From Mycobacterium paraterrae (GTDB lineage Bacteria > Actinomycetota > Actinomycetes > Mycobacteriales > Mycobacteriaceae), in the NCBI RefSeq assembly GCF_022430545.2, contig NZ_CP092488.2:1240001-1304000 (forward strand): a DNA stretch of 64,000 nt. The letters are read 5' to 3'. The position numbers and the translations under genes were made by a program. Of this stretch, positions 55,832-64,000 are shown in pieces. The number at the start of each line of letters is the position of its first letter. Positions within the stretch are counted from its first letter, which is position 1. The notes under the pieces were generated by a model, which was not told the DNA's origin, did not search any database, and was given only the letters and a program-made list of their open reading frames with translations.

Positions 55832-56344
55832 TTGTCGCAACCTCAGCAGCAGCCCAGTTATCCGCCGCCGCCGGTCGAGCCGATCTTTCAGGTCCGCACT
55901 GTCAAACACACCGGTGCGTTGATCTTCTGGATGAACCAGCGCTTCACCACGACCGGGAGCTACGCCCAGTGCGAGGCGGCGATCAATGCCGCACAGCAGC
56001 ATTGCATGCTGGCCGGTTGGTGGAGCCTGGCGTCGATACTGTGGAACCCGATCTCGTTGTCCCAGAATGCAAGTGCGCGCAAAAATCTCCGACTGCAGGG
56101 CCAGCAGGCACACGACTACGCGGCGTGGTGGACGACCTACTACGGCGGCGGCCCGTACCATCCGGTGTGGTCTCCACCGCCGCCACAGCCTGGTCTACGC
56201 AAGTGGTGGTTGTGGCTACCGTTGGCCTTCATCGGGCTGTTCATCGCGTTTGTCGCGGTCGTGGGGAATACCGGCTCGGCGGACCACCACAAGCACGGGC
56301 ACGATTGGACTCCATCGCCGAGCACGTCGACGCCCGTGCCCTGA
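55832..56344 (+). CDS. Hypothetical Pro-rich membrane protein
   Basis: I do not recognise this 170-aa protein. A Gln/Pro-rich N-terminus (SQPQQQPSYPPPPVEP) is followed by a Trp/Tyr-rich central region (residues about 20-110, HCMLAGWWSLASILWNP), a second Pro stretch, one membrane segment (about 124-144, WLWLPLAFIGLFIAFVAVV) and a His/Ser/Thr/Pro tail. The TTG start has GGGAG about 7 nt upstream; the frame is open for 32 more codons. It is divergent from the YeiH unit; the gap of about 175 bp shows nothing else. Confidence 0.6.
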   Translation: MSQPQQQPSYPPPPVEPIFQVRTVKHTGALIFWMNQRFTTTGSYAQCEAAINAAQQHCMLAGWWSLASILWNPISLSQNASARKNLRLQGQQAHDYAAWWTTYYGGGPYHPVWSPPPPQPGLRKWWLWLPLAFIGLFIAFVAVVGNTGSADHHKHGHDWTPSPSTSTPVP

Positions 56345-56505
56345 ATCACGCAGCTCCGGCCCGCTATCGGTGCCTGACCTGCGACTCTAGGTATTTGAAA
56401 TGAGTGCACGCAGGTTACTGCCAGGTCGCTCTCAGGCTGCCTTAAGCTCTCGCCAGTGCGGGCCAGAACGGGCTGGTCAGGCCGTCGAGAGTTGGGGGAA
56501 CTCCA

Positions 56506-57969
56506 GTGCATCGTGCTCGCGTCATCTGCGCCGCAGCGGCTGCCGTCGGGGGGATCGTCGGGGCCGCTGCCCTGCCCGCGACGGTCGCGGTCGCCGACCC
56601 GTTCGACGTCGCGGCGTACACCATTGACCCCGTCGGACCGGAGACCGTTACTGGCCTGTACAACGTCACCACCGCTCCACCCGGCGTCAACGAAAGCCTG
56701 CAGGGCTATGGGTTGTTCGACGTCCTGGGTGACGACTCCGACGATCCGGTCGGCCGGTTTTCCGCCTACATCTCGACCGTGCCGTATCTTGCCTTCCGCG
56801 TCGGGACCGCGGATCAAGCCATCGTCAGCAGCGAGACGCTGTACGTCAGCTCGGACGTGCCGGGTTACGAGGACCCGACCGGGATCGCCCCGACCGAGGG
56901 CACCGTGATAGCGCTGACCCACAGCTTCGGTGGCTTCTTCAGCAACTTGTACACCGCCGACGGCACCACCGTGACCGACATCCTGCGAACCCCGTTCGGC
57001 GACATCGACTTCTCCCAACTCGTCAACTCACTCGGCTTCGACGCGGCGAACGTGCCGTCGGTGCTGCCCGACGAGATCACTGCGATCAGCGACCCCGTCA
57101 TCACCGGCGTCAACGGGCTGCCACCGCTCACCATCGCTCTGCAGGGCTACGAGGCGTTCCAGTTCGGCGACGACCCCGATGCGACCTTCAATGCGGTCCA
57201 GACCACCACCACCGACGGAATCGGTTTCCACACCGAGGCTCTGCTGGTCACCGAGGAGACCGGCACCGCGGACTCGCTGCCGGTCGGGTCGATCTACAAC
57301 ACCGTCGACTTCATGAACCTGTCGAATGTGTATTCGTCGATCCCCCAGGAAAACGGCTTCGACAAAGTCACCGACATCCTGATCGACACCAACACTGGCC
57401 AATCACTAGACCTTTCATTGATTTTCGGGTGGTTCAACGCGTCTGCCGGCCTGGACGACGGCTCGTTCCTGCGGCCGATTGAACTCGGCGACAACGTGAT
57501 CACCGCGGCCCCCGACTCCGACTTCGTCTTCACCGGCATCAACGGTCTGCCGCCGGGCAATGTCTCGATCCAGGGCGACGGGCTGTTCGCGCTCTACGAG
57601 AACGGCGCCGAGTCCCCCACCGCGATCTTCGGCGCCGACGTCACCACCGTGCAGCCGATGTTGTACAGCTTCTACACCGAGACACTGCTCGTCACCGATT
57701 CGATGAACTCGGAGCTGCCGATCGGCTCCGTGATCGACTACACCTCATACGGTTTCGGCTTCGAGAATCTCTACACCGATCTCCCCGGCATGGGTGCCGA
57801 CGGCGACAACCTGATCACCGACATCTTCTCCACACCGTTCGGCGACATGGATCTGTCCTTCATCTACGCCAGCCTCGACGCCTCCGCCGGGCTCACACCC
57901 GCCGAGGGCCTGGCGTCGTTCGCCGATCAGCCGTGGCTGGAACTGTTCGAGACCGTTTTCAGCCTATGA
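56506..57969 (+). CDS. Secreted protein with three internal repeats
   Basis: This 487-aa exported protein has a signal peptide (residues 1-30, ending VAVADP) and then three homologous units of about 143-146 residues. Equivalent positions are the LQG/IQG motif (Gln67, Gln213, Gln356), SETLYV / TEALLVT / TETLLVT, LPVGSIY / LPIGSVI, NLY or NVY, and VTDIL-TPFGDIDFS / ITDIFSTPFGDMDLS. The mature protein is acidic, with few basic residues and no Cys. The function is unknown. GTG start with GGGGGA upstream. The end overlaps convergent galE by 6 bp. Codon use is typical of the genome. Confidence 0.8.
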   Translation: MHRARVICAAAAAVGGIVGAAALPATVAVADPFDVAAYTIDPVGPETVTGLYNVTTAPPGVNESLQGYGLFDVLGDDSDDPVGRFSAYISTVPYLAFRVGTADQAIVSSETLYVSSDVPGYEDPTGIAPTEGTVIALTHSFGGFFSNLYTADGTTVTDILRTPFGDIDFSQLVNSLGFDAANVPSVLPDEITAISDPVITGVNGLPPLTIALQGYEAFQFGDDPDATFNAVQTTTTDGIGFHTEALLVTEETGTADSLPVGSIYNTVDFMNLSNVYSSIPQENGFDKVTDILIDTNTGQSLDLSLIFGWFNASAGLDDGSFLRPIELGDNVITAAPDSDFVFTGINGLPPGNVSIQGDGLFALYENGAESPTAIFGADVTTVQPMLYSFYTETLLVTDSMNSELPIGSVIDYTSYGFGFENLYTDLPGMGADGDNLITDIFSTPFGDMDLSFIYASLDASAGLTPAEGLASFADQPWLELFETVFSL

Positions 57970-58902
57970 GTTCTGCCTGAAGTACTCCACGGTGCGTGCC
58001 ACGCCCTCGTCGAGTTCCACCTGCGGCCGCCAACCCAAAACCTCTGCGGCCAAACCGATGTCGAGGCAGGACCGCTTCAAGTCGCCGAGCCGCGGCGGAT
58101 GGAACTCCGGGTCGTCGGGGGCACCCACCGCCGCGGCGACCGCCGAATGCAGTTGCCGATCGGAGGTTTCGACGCCGGTGCCGACGTTGAAACGCTGGCC
58201 GCCGCCCGCTGGCCCCGCGGCCTTGACGAAGGCGTCCACGACGTCGTCGACGAAAACGTAGTCGCGGGTGTTGGATCCGTCGCCGAAAACCTTGGTGGGT
58301 TTGCCGGACAGCAGAGCCTGCGCGAAGATCGCGACCACGCCGGCCTCGCCGTGCGGGTCTTGGCGGGGCCCATACACATTGGCCGGAGCGATGTGTGAGC
58401 ACTCCATGCCGTAGAGATGCCGGAAGGTGTTGAGGTAGATCTCGCCCGCGACCTTGCCCGCGGCATACGGCGACGCAGGATCGGTGGGCACGGCCTCGCT
58501 GGTCGGATAGGTCGGCGGCGTTCCGTAGATCGATCCACCGGACGAGGTGTGGACGACCTTGCGGACGCCGGCCTGGCGCGCGGCGTCGGCGATCCGCACG
58601 GTCCCGATGACGTTCACCGAGGCATCGAATTGCGGGTCGGCCACCGAGTGGCGCACGTCGATCTGGGCGGCCAGGTGGAACACCACCTCGGGCCGGTGCT
58701 CGCCGAAGATGCGCGTCAGGTCGGCCGTCACGATGTCGGCCTCGACGAAGGTGAATTCGGCGACGTCGACCAAGTGCTCGAGGTTGGTGGCCCGCCCGGA
58801 CGCGAAGTTGTCCAGGCCGGCGACGGTGTGGCCGTCGCTGAGTAACCGGTCGACTAGCGTCGACCCGATGAACCCGGCAGCCCCGGTGACCAGTGCGCGC
58901 AC
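57964..58902 (-). CDS. galE: NAD-dependent UDP-sugar epimerase (GalE1)
   Basis: This 312-aa extended SDR enzyme has the NAD motif GAAGFIGSTLVDRL and the catalytic Tyr-Lys in PYAAGKVAGE with Ser in HTSSGGSIYG. It matches M. tuberculosis GalE1 (Rv3634c), a UDP-galactose/glucose 4-epimerase. UDP-galactose or UDP-GalNAc would feed galactan or PpgS. The GTG start lies exactly 6 nt after TATGGT. It is divergent from the GT-C-like gene with under 30 bp between starts. Confidence 0.92.
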   Translation of the reverse strand: MRALVTGAAGFIGSTLVDRLLSDGHTVAGLDNFASGRATNLEHLVDVAEFTFVEADIVTADLTRIFGEHRPEVVFHLAAQIDVRHSVADPQFDASVNVIGTVRIADAARQAGVRKVVHTSSGGSIYGTPPTYPTSEAVPTDPASPYAAGKVAGEIYLNTFRHLYGMECSHIAPANVYGPRQDPHGEAGVVAIFAQALLSGKPTKVFGDGSNTRDYVFVDDVVDAFVKAAGPAGGGQRFNVGTGVETSDRQLHSAVAAAVGAPDDPEFHPPRLGDLKRSCLDIGLAAEVLGWRPQVELDEGVARTVEYFRQNS

Positions 58903-58908
58903 CGGCTC

Positions 58909-58914
58909 ACCATA
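58909..58914 (-). promoter_or_regulatory. Candidate leaderless galE promoter (-10)
   Basis: TATGGT on the minus strand, 6 nt, then the galE GTG at 58902, with no Shine-Dalgarno sequence. Confidence 0.48.
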
Positions 58915-58930
58915 CCGACGGGCCGGCCGG

Positions 58931-60697
58931 GTGCCGACGGTGGCGTTGGCCGCCTTGGTGCTGGTCGCACTTCAGCTGGTGATCCGCACGGTGCTGGCCT
59001 TCCGCGGCTACTTCTACTGGGACGACTTCATTCTGGTCAGCCGGGCCGGCACGCACGGCCTGCTGTCGCAGGAGTTTCTCTTCGACGACCACGACGGCCA
59101 CGTGATGCCGGCTGCGTTCCTCGTCTCGGGGGCCATTACCCGGCTGGCGCCGCTGAACTGGGTCGGGCCGGCGATCAGCCTGGTCGTGCTGCAGCTGCTT
59201 GCTTCGCTCGCGCTGATGCGGGCGCTACATGTCATTCTGGGCTGGCGACCGGTGCTGTTGGTGCCGTTGACATTCGCGCTGTTCACTCCCCTGGGCATAC
59301 CTGGTTTCGCGTGGTGGGCGGCGGCACTGAATTCGCTGCCGATGCTGACCGCGCTGTCCTGGGTCTGCGCCGACGCGATATTGCTCATCCGCACCGGAAA
59401 CCAGCGCTACGCGTTCACCGGAACGCTGGCATACGTCGGCGCGCTGCTGTTTTTCGAGAAGGCCGCGGTGATTCCGTTCGTCGCGTTCGCCGTCGCCGCC
59501 CTGTTGTGTCACGTGCAGGGCGTGCGGTCGCCACTGATCGCGGCGTGGCACGGCGGCCGCCGATTGTGGACGGTGTCGCTGGCGGTGACGGCCGCCTGGA
59601 TCGGGGTCTACCTGGTGGTGGTCAACCAGCGGCGGTGGAGTTCGGATCTGGTGATGACCTGGGATCTGTTGTGCCGGTCCGTTACTCACGGCATCGTCGC
59701 GGGGCTGGCCGGGGGACCCTGGGCGTGGGGCAGATGGGCGCCGGCCTCACCCTGGGCCACTCCGCCGGCGTCGGTGATGGGGTTGGGCTGGCTGGTGCTC
59801 GCCGCAGTGCTGGCACTGTCACTGATGCGTAAGCAGCGCTTGGCGCCGGTGTGGCTGACCGCCGCCGGCTACGTCGTTGCGTGCCAGGTACCGATCTATT
59901 TGATGCGCTCGTCGCGTTTCACCGCGCTGGAGTTGGCCCAAACCCTGCGGTATCTACCGGATCTCGTGGTGGTGCTGGCACTGCTCGCGGCGGTCGCCTT
60001 CTGCGCACCCAACCGACCGTCGTCACACTGGCTGGATGCGTCCGCGCCGCGCACGGCGGTCACGGCCACACTGGCGGCGGCATTCGTCGTGAGCAGTTGC
60101 TACTCGACGGCAACATTTCTGACGTCGTGGCGGGACAATCCCGCACAGCCCTATATCCAGAACGCCCGCCAGGATCTGGCTGCCGCACATGACCGTTCGA
60201 GCACTCCGTTACTGGACCAGGAAGTCGACCCGCTGGTCCTCGGCCGGGTGGCATGGCCGCAAAATCTGGCCGGCCACATTTTCGCGCTTATCCGCGATCG
60301 CCCCGAATTCAGCTCGACGACAACGCAATTGAGGACGCTGGACCGCAACGGGCACCTGGTGGACGCGCAGGTGACCTGGGTGCGAGCGATGAAGCCCGGC
60401 CCGGTACCGCAGTGTGGCTATCTGGTGCAGCCCGACCATCCGATCGAGATCGGTCTCGACGGTCCGCTGCTGCCGACGGATTGGACCGCCGAGCTCAATT
60501 ACCTGGCCAACAGCGACGGCTCGATGGCCGTCGCGCTGTCGGACGGGACCGCGACCCGGGTACCGGTACATCCCGGGCTCAATCGCGTCTTCGTGCGCCT
60601 GCCCGGCGCCGGCAACGCGATCCGGGTGCAGGCCAACACGGCAGCGCTGAGCGTGTGCATCGCGGCGGGGCCGGTGGGATACGTGCTGCCGCGCTGA
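58931..60697 (+). CDS. Polytopic membrane protein, GT-C glycosyltransferase-like (Rv3635)
   Basis: This 588-aa protein has about ten membrane segments in the first 400 residues and a soluble C-terminal domain (about 430-588). Directly after the first segment is an acidic motif (FYWDDFILV), where GT-C enzymes carry their catalytic Asp. GT-C enzymes use polyprenyl-phosphate sugars on the outer face, which would fit the PpgS neighbourhood; this is inference. It corresponds in place and length to M. tuberculosis Rv3635. The GTG at 58931 avoids overlap with galE; a GTG at 58886 is possible. Confidence 0.78.
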   Translation: MPTVALAALVLVALQLVIRTVLAFRGYFYWDDFILVSRAGTHGLLSQEFLFDDHDGHVMPAAFLVSGAITRLAPLNWVGPAISLVVLQLLASLALMRALHVILGWRPVLLVPLTFALFTPLGIPGFAWWAAALNSLPMLTALSWVCADAILLIRTGNQRYAFTGTLAYVGALLFFEKAAVIPFVAFAVAALLCHVQGVRSPLIAAWHGGRRLWTVSLAVTAAWIGVYLVVVNQRRWSSDLVMTWDLLCRSVTHGIVAGLAGGPWAWGRWAPASPWATPPASVMGLGWLVLAAVLALSLMRKQRLAPVWLTAAGYVVACQVPIYLMRSSRFTALELAQTLRYLPDLVVVLALLAAVAFCAPNRPSSHWLDASAPRTAVTATLAAAFVVSSCYSTATFLTSWRDNPAQPYIQNARQDLAAAHDRSSTPLLDQEVDPLVLGRVAWPQNLAGHIFALIRDRPEFSSTTTQLRTLDRNGHLVDAQVTWVRAMKPGPVPQCGYLVQPDHPIEIGLDGPLLPTDWTAELNYLANSDGSMAVALSDGTATRVPVHPGLNRVFVRLPGAGNAIRVQANTAALSVCIAAGPVGYVLPR

Positions 60698-60705
60698 CGC
60701 CGCGG

Positions 60706-60750
60706 CTGGCCGCAGGCTCGGGCACCACACCGCAGCTGGCCGCAGGCTCG
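60706..60750 (+). repeat. Short direct repeat after the GT-C-like gene
   Basis: CTGGCCGCAGGCTCG occurs at 60706-60720 and again at 60736-60750, 30 bp apart, just beyond the stop and next to the tRNA gene 3' end. It could be a trace of past recombination at the tRNA or a chance duplication. Confidence 0.5.
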
Positions 60751-60759
60751 ACGAAAAAT

Positions 60760-60835
60760 TGGAGCCACCTAGGAGAATCGAACTCCTGACCTGCTCATTA
60801 CGAGTGAGCCGCTCTACCGACTGAGCTAAGGTGGC
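60760..60835 (-). tRNA. tRNA-Thr (anticodon CGT)
   Basis: The minus strand folds into a complete cloverleaf: acceptor GCCACCT/AGGTGGC, D arm TAGCTCAGTCGGTAGAGC, anticodon stem CTCAC/... with loop CTCGTAA (anticodon CGT, reading ACG), T arm CAGGAGTTCGATTCTCC region, and an encoded CCA after discriminator U. It reads the threonine codon ACG, common in this GC-rich genome. It is downstream of holB. Confidence 0.95.
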
Positions 60836-60894
60836 GTGCCCTGTCGGGCGGGACGAGTCTACGGCAGGGCCTCGTGAGCGCCCAAAACGGCCGA

Positions 60895-62091
60895 CTACTC
60901 GCGCAGTGCTTGACCGATCGTGGCGACCATCGCGTCGACGGCGAACTTGGGCTTGACGTTGATCGACAGGGCCTCGCGACACTCGAGCACCGCCTCGATG
61001 CAACGCAGCAGCCGATCAGCCGGGACGTGGGCCGCCATCGACGCGATCTGCTCGGCCATGTCGGGATGGTTGGCGCGTGGGCCCGGCGCCTTGGCGGCGA
61101 CCAGCAGCGCATCCCGGAAGTAGGTCGCCAGGTCGATCAGTGCGCGGTCAAGCGCGTCTCGCGACGCGCGGGTCTGCCGCGACTTCTGCCGTCGCTCAAG
61201 GTCTTTCAGCGCGCCGGCGGAGCCGCGCAACGCGCCGGCCGCACCTTTGCCGGTACCGCCGGCGCCCAGTGCCGTCCGCAGTTCCTCGGTCTCCGCCTCG
61301 TCCCGGTCGGCGGTCAGCACGGCCGCCTCCGCCTCGGCGGACGACACCAGCGCCTCGGCCGCCGCAAATGCCCTGGACCGCGTCGCGGCGTCGCGCGCCA
61401 GGCCCAGGGCCTGCAACCGCCGCTCGCGCGCCTCCGGATCGGTGGCCAGCCGGCGGGCCCGCCCAACATGGCCGCCGCTGACCGACGCCGCCCACCGCGC
61501 GGTATCGGCCGACAGGCCGTCGCTGTCGATCAGGACCTGCGCGATCGCGTCCGGTTGCGGCGTGACCAGCGCGATGTGCCGACAACGGGACCGCAGTGTG
61601 ATCGCGATGTCCTCCGGATCCACCGACGGCGCGCACAGCAGGAACACCGTGGACGGCGGCGGCTCCTCGACCACCTTCAGCAATGCGTTCGCCGCGCCCT
61701 CGGTCAGCCGGTCGGCGTCCTCGATGAGCACGATCTGCCAGCGGCCGGTGCTGGGCCGCCGCGAGGCGACCTGGACGATCGCGCGCATCTCGTCGACGCC
61801 GATGGACAACCCCTCCGGGATGACGCGGCGGACGTCGCCGTGCGTGCCGGCCATGGTCGTGGTGCAAGACCGGCATTCGCCGCAGCCGGGCAGCCCCTCG
61901 GATGTGCATTGCAGCGCCGCGGCGAAGCACAGCGCGGCCACCGAGCGCCCCGAGCCCGGTGGTCCGGTGATGAGCCAGGCATGCGTCATGGCGGCGCTGT
62001 GAGTCGAGTCACCGCGGGCCGCGGCCGCCGCCGCCACCAGATCGGCCTCCACCGATTCCTGCCCGACCAGACGCGTGAATACCCGTGACAT
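60895..62091 (-). CDS. holB: DNA polymerase III subunit delta'
   Basis: This 398-aa clamp-loader subunit has an AAA+ fold whose P-loop is GPPGSGRSVA, with Arg in place of the usual Lys, consistent with the non-hydrolysing delta' role. A four-Cys zinc module (CTSEGLPGCGECRSC) and VLIEDADRLTEGAANALLK follow. The C-terminal helical collar includes an Ala/Gly-rich insert. Start ATG at 62091 or GTG at 62094; a TACTGT lies 5 nt before the GTG. It matches M. tuberculosis Rv3644c. Confidence 0.93.
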   Translation of the reverse strand: MSRVFTRLVGQESVEADLVAAAAAARGDSTHSAAMTHAWLITGPPGSGRSVAALCFAAALQCTSEGLPGCGECRSCTTTMAGTHGDVRRVIPEGLSIGVDEMRAIVQVASRRPSTGRWQIVLIEDADRLTEGAANALLKVVEEPPPSTVFLLCAPSVDPEDIAITLRSRCRHIALVTPQPDAIAQVLIDSDGLSADTARWAASVSGGHVGRARRLATDPEARERRLQALGLARDAATRSRAFAAAEALVSSAEAEAAVLTADRDEAETEELRTALGAGGTGKGAAGALRGSAGALKDLERRQKSRQTRASRDALDRALIDLATYFRDALLVAAKAPGPRANHPDMAEQIASMAAHVPADRLLRCIEAVLECREALSINVKPKFAVDAMVATIGQALRE

Positions 62092-62183
62092 CACCGGCAA
62101 CAGTAGTGGTCGCGACCGACTCTCCGGCCCGGCCAGGCACCGCCTACTGCCGTTTTGGCTACTTTTAGGTCCCCGACGACCGA

Positions 62184-62189
62184 TACGGT
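62184..62189 (+). promoter_or_regulatory. Candidate leaderless promoter of the adenylate cyclase gene
   Basis: TACGGT, exactly 6 nt, then GTG at 62196, with no Shine-Dalgarno sequence. It lies in the 104-bp gap between divergent holB and the cyclase gene. Confidence 0.47.
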
Positions 62190-62195
62190 GGTCAG

Positions 62196-63788
62196 GTGAG
62201 CATGGCCGGCGCATTCCCCGGACGGATCCAAGGATTCGTCCAGTGGTTTGTGCGTACACCCTGGCCGGTGTTCACACTGAGCCAGTTGCAGGCCGACATC
62301 ATCGGCGCGCTGTTCGTGCTGGGCTTCCTGCGCTACGGGCTGCCGCCGGAAGATCGCATCGAGCTGCAGAAGCTGCCCGTCGTCAACCTGACCACGTTCG
62401 TCGCGTCGATCGCGGTGCTGTTCGCCCTCGGGACGGCGATCAGCGCCCGGCTGCTGATACCGGTCTTCCGGTGGCAACGCCGCGACAGTCTGCTCGCCGA
62501 CCCCGACCCGGCCGCCACCGAACTGGCCCGCAGCCGGGCGTTGCGGACACCGTTTCACCGCACGGTCATCAACCTGGCGTCCTGGCTGATCGGCGGCGTG
62601 ATCTTCCTGGCGGCTAGCTGGCCGGTCGCCAAGCACGCGGCACCGGTCGTCGCCATCGCCGTCGCCTTGGGTGCCACAGCGACCGCGATCATCGGTTACC
62701 TGCAGTCCGAACGGGTGCTACGCCCGGTGGCGGTAGCCGCCCTGCGCGGCGGCCTGCCCGAAACCATCCGCGCGTCCGGCGTGATCGGACGCCAGATGCT
62801 GGCCTGGGCGCTGTCGACCGGCGTGCCGTTGCTGGCCATCGTGCTGGCCGTGGTCGGCGACAAGGCCGCCTACCTGCACGGACCGCCGGAGAAGCTGTTG
62901 AACCCGATCCTGCTGCTGGCGCTGTTGGCGCTGGGCATCGGGTTTGCCAGCACACTGCTGGTGGCCATGTCGATCGCCGACCCGCTGCGCCAACTGCGCT
63001 GGGCGCTCGGCGAGGTGCAGCGCGGCAACTACAACGCGCACATGCAGATCTACGACGCCAGCGAGCTGGGCCTGCTGCAGGCCGGCTTCAACGACATGGT
63101 CCGCGACCTGTCCGAGCGGCAACGCCTTCGCGACCTGTTCGGCCGCTACGTCGGCGAGGACGTCGCCCGGCGTGCGATCGAGCGGGGCACCGAATTGGGC
63201 GGCCAGGAGCGCGACGTCGCGGTGTTGTTCGTCGACCTGGTCGGTTCGACGCAGTTGGCCTCGACCCGGCCGCCGGCCGAGGTGGTCAACCTGCTCAACG
63301 ACTTCTTCCGAGTCGTGGTCGACACCGTCGGCCGGCACGGCGGGTTCGTCAACAAGTTTCAGGGTGACGCCGCGTTGGCGATCTTCGGGGCGCCGATCGA
63401 GCACCCTGATGCGTCCGGTGGCGCGCTGGCCGCGGCCCGTGAACTCCACGACGAGCTGCTGCCGGTGCTCGGTTCGGCGGAATTCGGCATCGGAGTCTCG
63501 TCCGGCCGGGCGATCGCCGGTCACATCGGCGCGTTGGCCCGCTTCGAGTACACGGTGATCGGTGACCCGGTCAACGAGGCCGCGCGGCTGACCGAGTTGG
63601 CGAAGCTGGAAGACGGCCATGTGCTCGCGTCGGCGGTCGCCGTCAGCGGCGCGCTGGACGCCGAGGCATTGTGCTGGGACGTGGCCGAGGTGGTGGCGTT
63701 GCGCGGCCGCACCGCGCCGACGCAGTTGGCGCGACCGCTCAACCTGGCTGCGCCGGAAGAAGTGGTCAGCGAAGAAGCCAGCGGCTAG
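62196..63788 (+). CDS. Membrane-bound class III adenylate cyclase (Rv3645 type)
   Basis: This 530-aa protein has six membrane segments (within residues about 30-270), a HAMP domain (about 265-320, SIADPLRQLRWALGEVQRGN) and a class III cyclase domain. Catalytic features: metal Asp in LFVDLVGST and GDAALAIFGAP, substrate-determining Lys in VNKFQGD and Asp in VIGDPVNEAARL. It converts ATP to cAMP. In M. tuberculosis Rv3645 is a main cAMP source, and the HAMP domain passes membrane signals to the cyclase. Confidence 0.93.
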   Translation: MSMAGAFPGRIQGFVQWFVRTPWPVFTLSQLQADIIGALFVLGFLRYGLPPEDRIELQKLPVVNLTTFVASIAVLFALGTAISARLLIPVFRWQRRDSLLADPDPAATELARSRALRTPFHRTVINLASWLIGGVIFLAASWPVAKHAAPVVAIAVALGATATAIIGYLQSERVLRPVAVAALRGGLPETIRASGVIGRQMLAWALSTGVPLLAIVLAVVGDKAAYLHGPPEKLLNPILLLALLALGIGFASTLLVAMSIADPLRQLRWALGEVQRGNYNAHMQIYDASELGLLQAGFNDMVRDLSERQRLRDLFGRYVGEDVARRAIERGTELGGQERDVAVLFVDLVGSTQLASTRPPAEVVNLLNDFFRVVVDTVGRHGGFVNKFQGDAALAIFGAPIEHPDASGGALAAARELHDELLPVLGSAEFGIGVSSGRAIAGHIGALARFEYTVIGDPVNEAARLTELAKLEDGHVLASAVAVSGALDAEALCWDVAEVVALRGRTAPTQLARPLNLAAPEEVVSEEASG

Positions 63789-64000
63789 CGGCCGTTGGGC
63801 GACAGCGTCAGATCGCTGGGTAGCAGCGGCCCGACGTCGATGAACGACTTGCCCTGGGGGTCGGGGCTGCCGACCGGGTCGTTGCCCAGGTTCAACAGTT
63901 CACTGAGCCCCGGGACGCTATTGGGCTGACGGCCCTCCAGCACGCCAGCGTCGGACTCGATGATGTTCTGCACCACCACCGGACTTTCCGGGCCGCCCAT
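63785..64000 (-). CDS. Unrecognised protein, partial at the right edge
   Basis: The minus-strand frame is open from the window edge to a stop at 63785 and overlaps by 4 bp the end of the convergent cyclase gene. The visible 71 residues (…VLEGRQPNSVPGLSEL… and …FIDVGPLLPSDLTLSPNGR) look like the flexible C-terminus of a larger, perhaps exported, protein. An ATG codon falls exactly at the window edge but there is no way to tell if it is the start. The sequence is not the end of topoisomerase I, which follows in M. tuberculosis. Confidence 0.6.
   Translation of the reverse strand: MGGPESPVVVQNIIESDAGVLEGRQPNSVPGLSELLNLGNDPVGSPDPQGKSFIDVGPLLPSDLTLSPNGR

Overview
The window looks like a chromosomal segment of a Mycobacterium, probably a slow-growing non-tuberculous species. 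It is GC-rich, encodes PE, PPE and PE-PPE proteins, Lsr2, CarD, KstR, MhuD and several Lpq lipoproteins, and its gene order matches from memory the M. tuberculosis Rv3574 to Rv3645 stretch, with local replacements. No insertion sequence, prophage, CRISPR array or rRNA operon was seen. One tRNA gene is present.

Layout. 1-5.8 kb: kstR (cut by the left edge), a LacI-type regulator facing a lone pxpA, a metallo-beta-lactamase-fold protein, a secreted phosphodiesterase and a membrane protein. 4.8-9 kb: rlmB, cysS, ispF, ispD and carD. 9-15 kb: lpqE, radA-disA (repair and c-di-AMP), a membrane-anchored Pro-rich protein, a secreted PE-PPE hydrolase and a beta carbonic anhydrase. 15-19.5 kb: mutY, an alpha/beta hydrolase, heme-degrading mhuD, lpqF and a NiCoT metal permease. 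19.5-34.7 kb, all on the minus strand: ftsH, the folate genes folE-folP-folB-folK, a DUF3180 protein, a Pro-rich membrane protein, a DUF2520 protein, panC-panD-coaX, lysS, lsr2 and clpC1. Many of these overlap by 1-8 nt, which implies translational coupling.

34.7-46 kb is the most variable part: two large hairpin repeats, ephA with a luciferase-like oxidoreductase, a PE/PPE pair without its usual esx genes, an AT-rich gap, an amino-acid permease, a DUF4185 (candidate D-arabinan hydrolase) exoprotein, lpqG, and a phosphotransferase/HAD pair. 45.5-50 kb: hpt, tilS, a HExxH protein, dacB and ppa. 50-60.7 kb: a TerC-family gene behind a candidate manganese riboswitch, then a flippase-like protein, ppgS and its DUF2304 partner (polyprenyl-phosphate sugar synthesis), a YeiH-type transporter with an unlisted 51-aa membrane peptide, a secreted protein made of three repeats, galE and a GT-C-like membrane protein. 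60.7-64 kb: tRNA-Thr, holB, a class III adenylate cyclase and an unrecognised partial gene.

The most interesting signals are the yybP-ykoY-type aptamer before terC, whose closing helix shares bases with an anti-Shine-Dalgarno strand; the small peptide before the YeiH gene; and a recurrent TANNNT-6 nt-GTG/ATG arrangement that predicts leaderless mRNAs and fixes several start codons. All homology statements are from memory of the families, without any database search.
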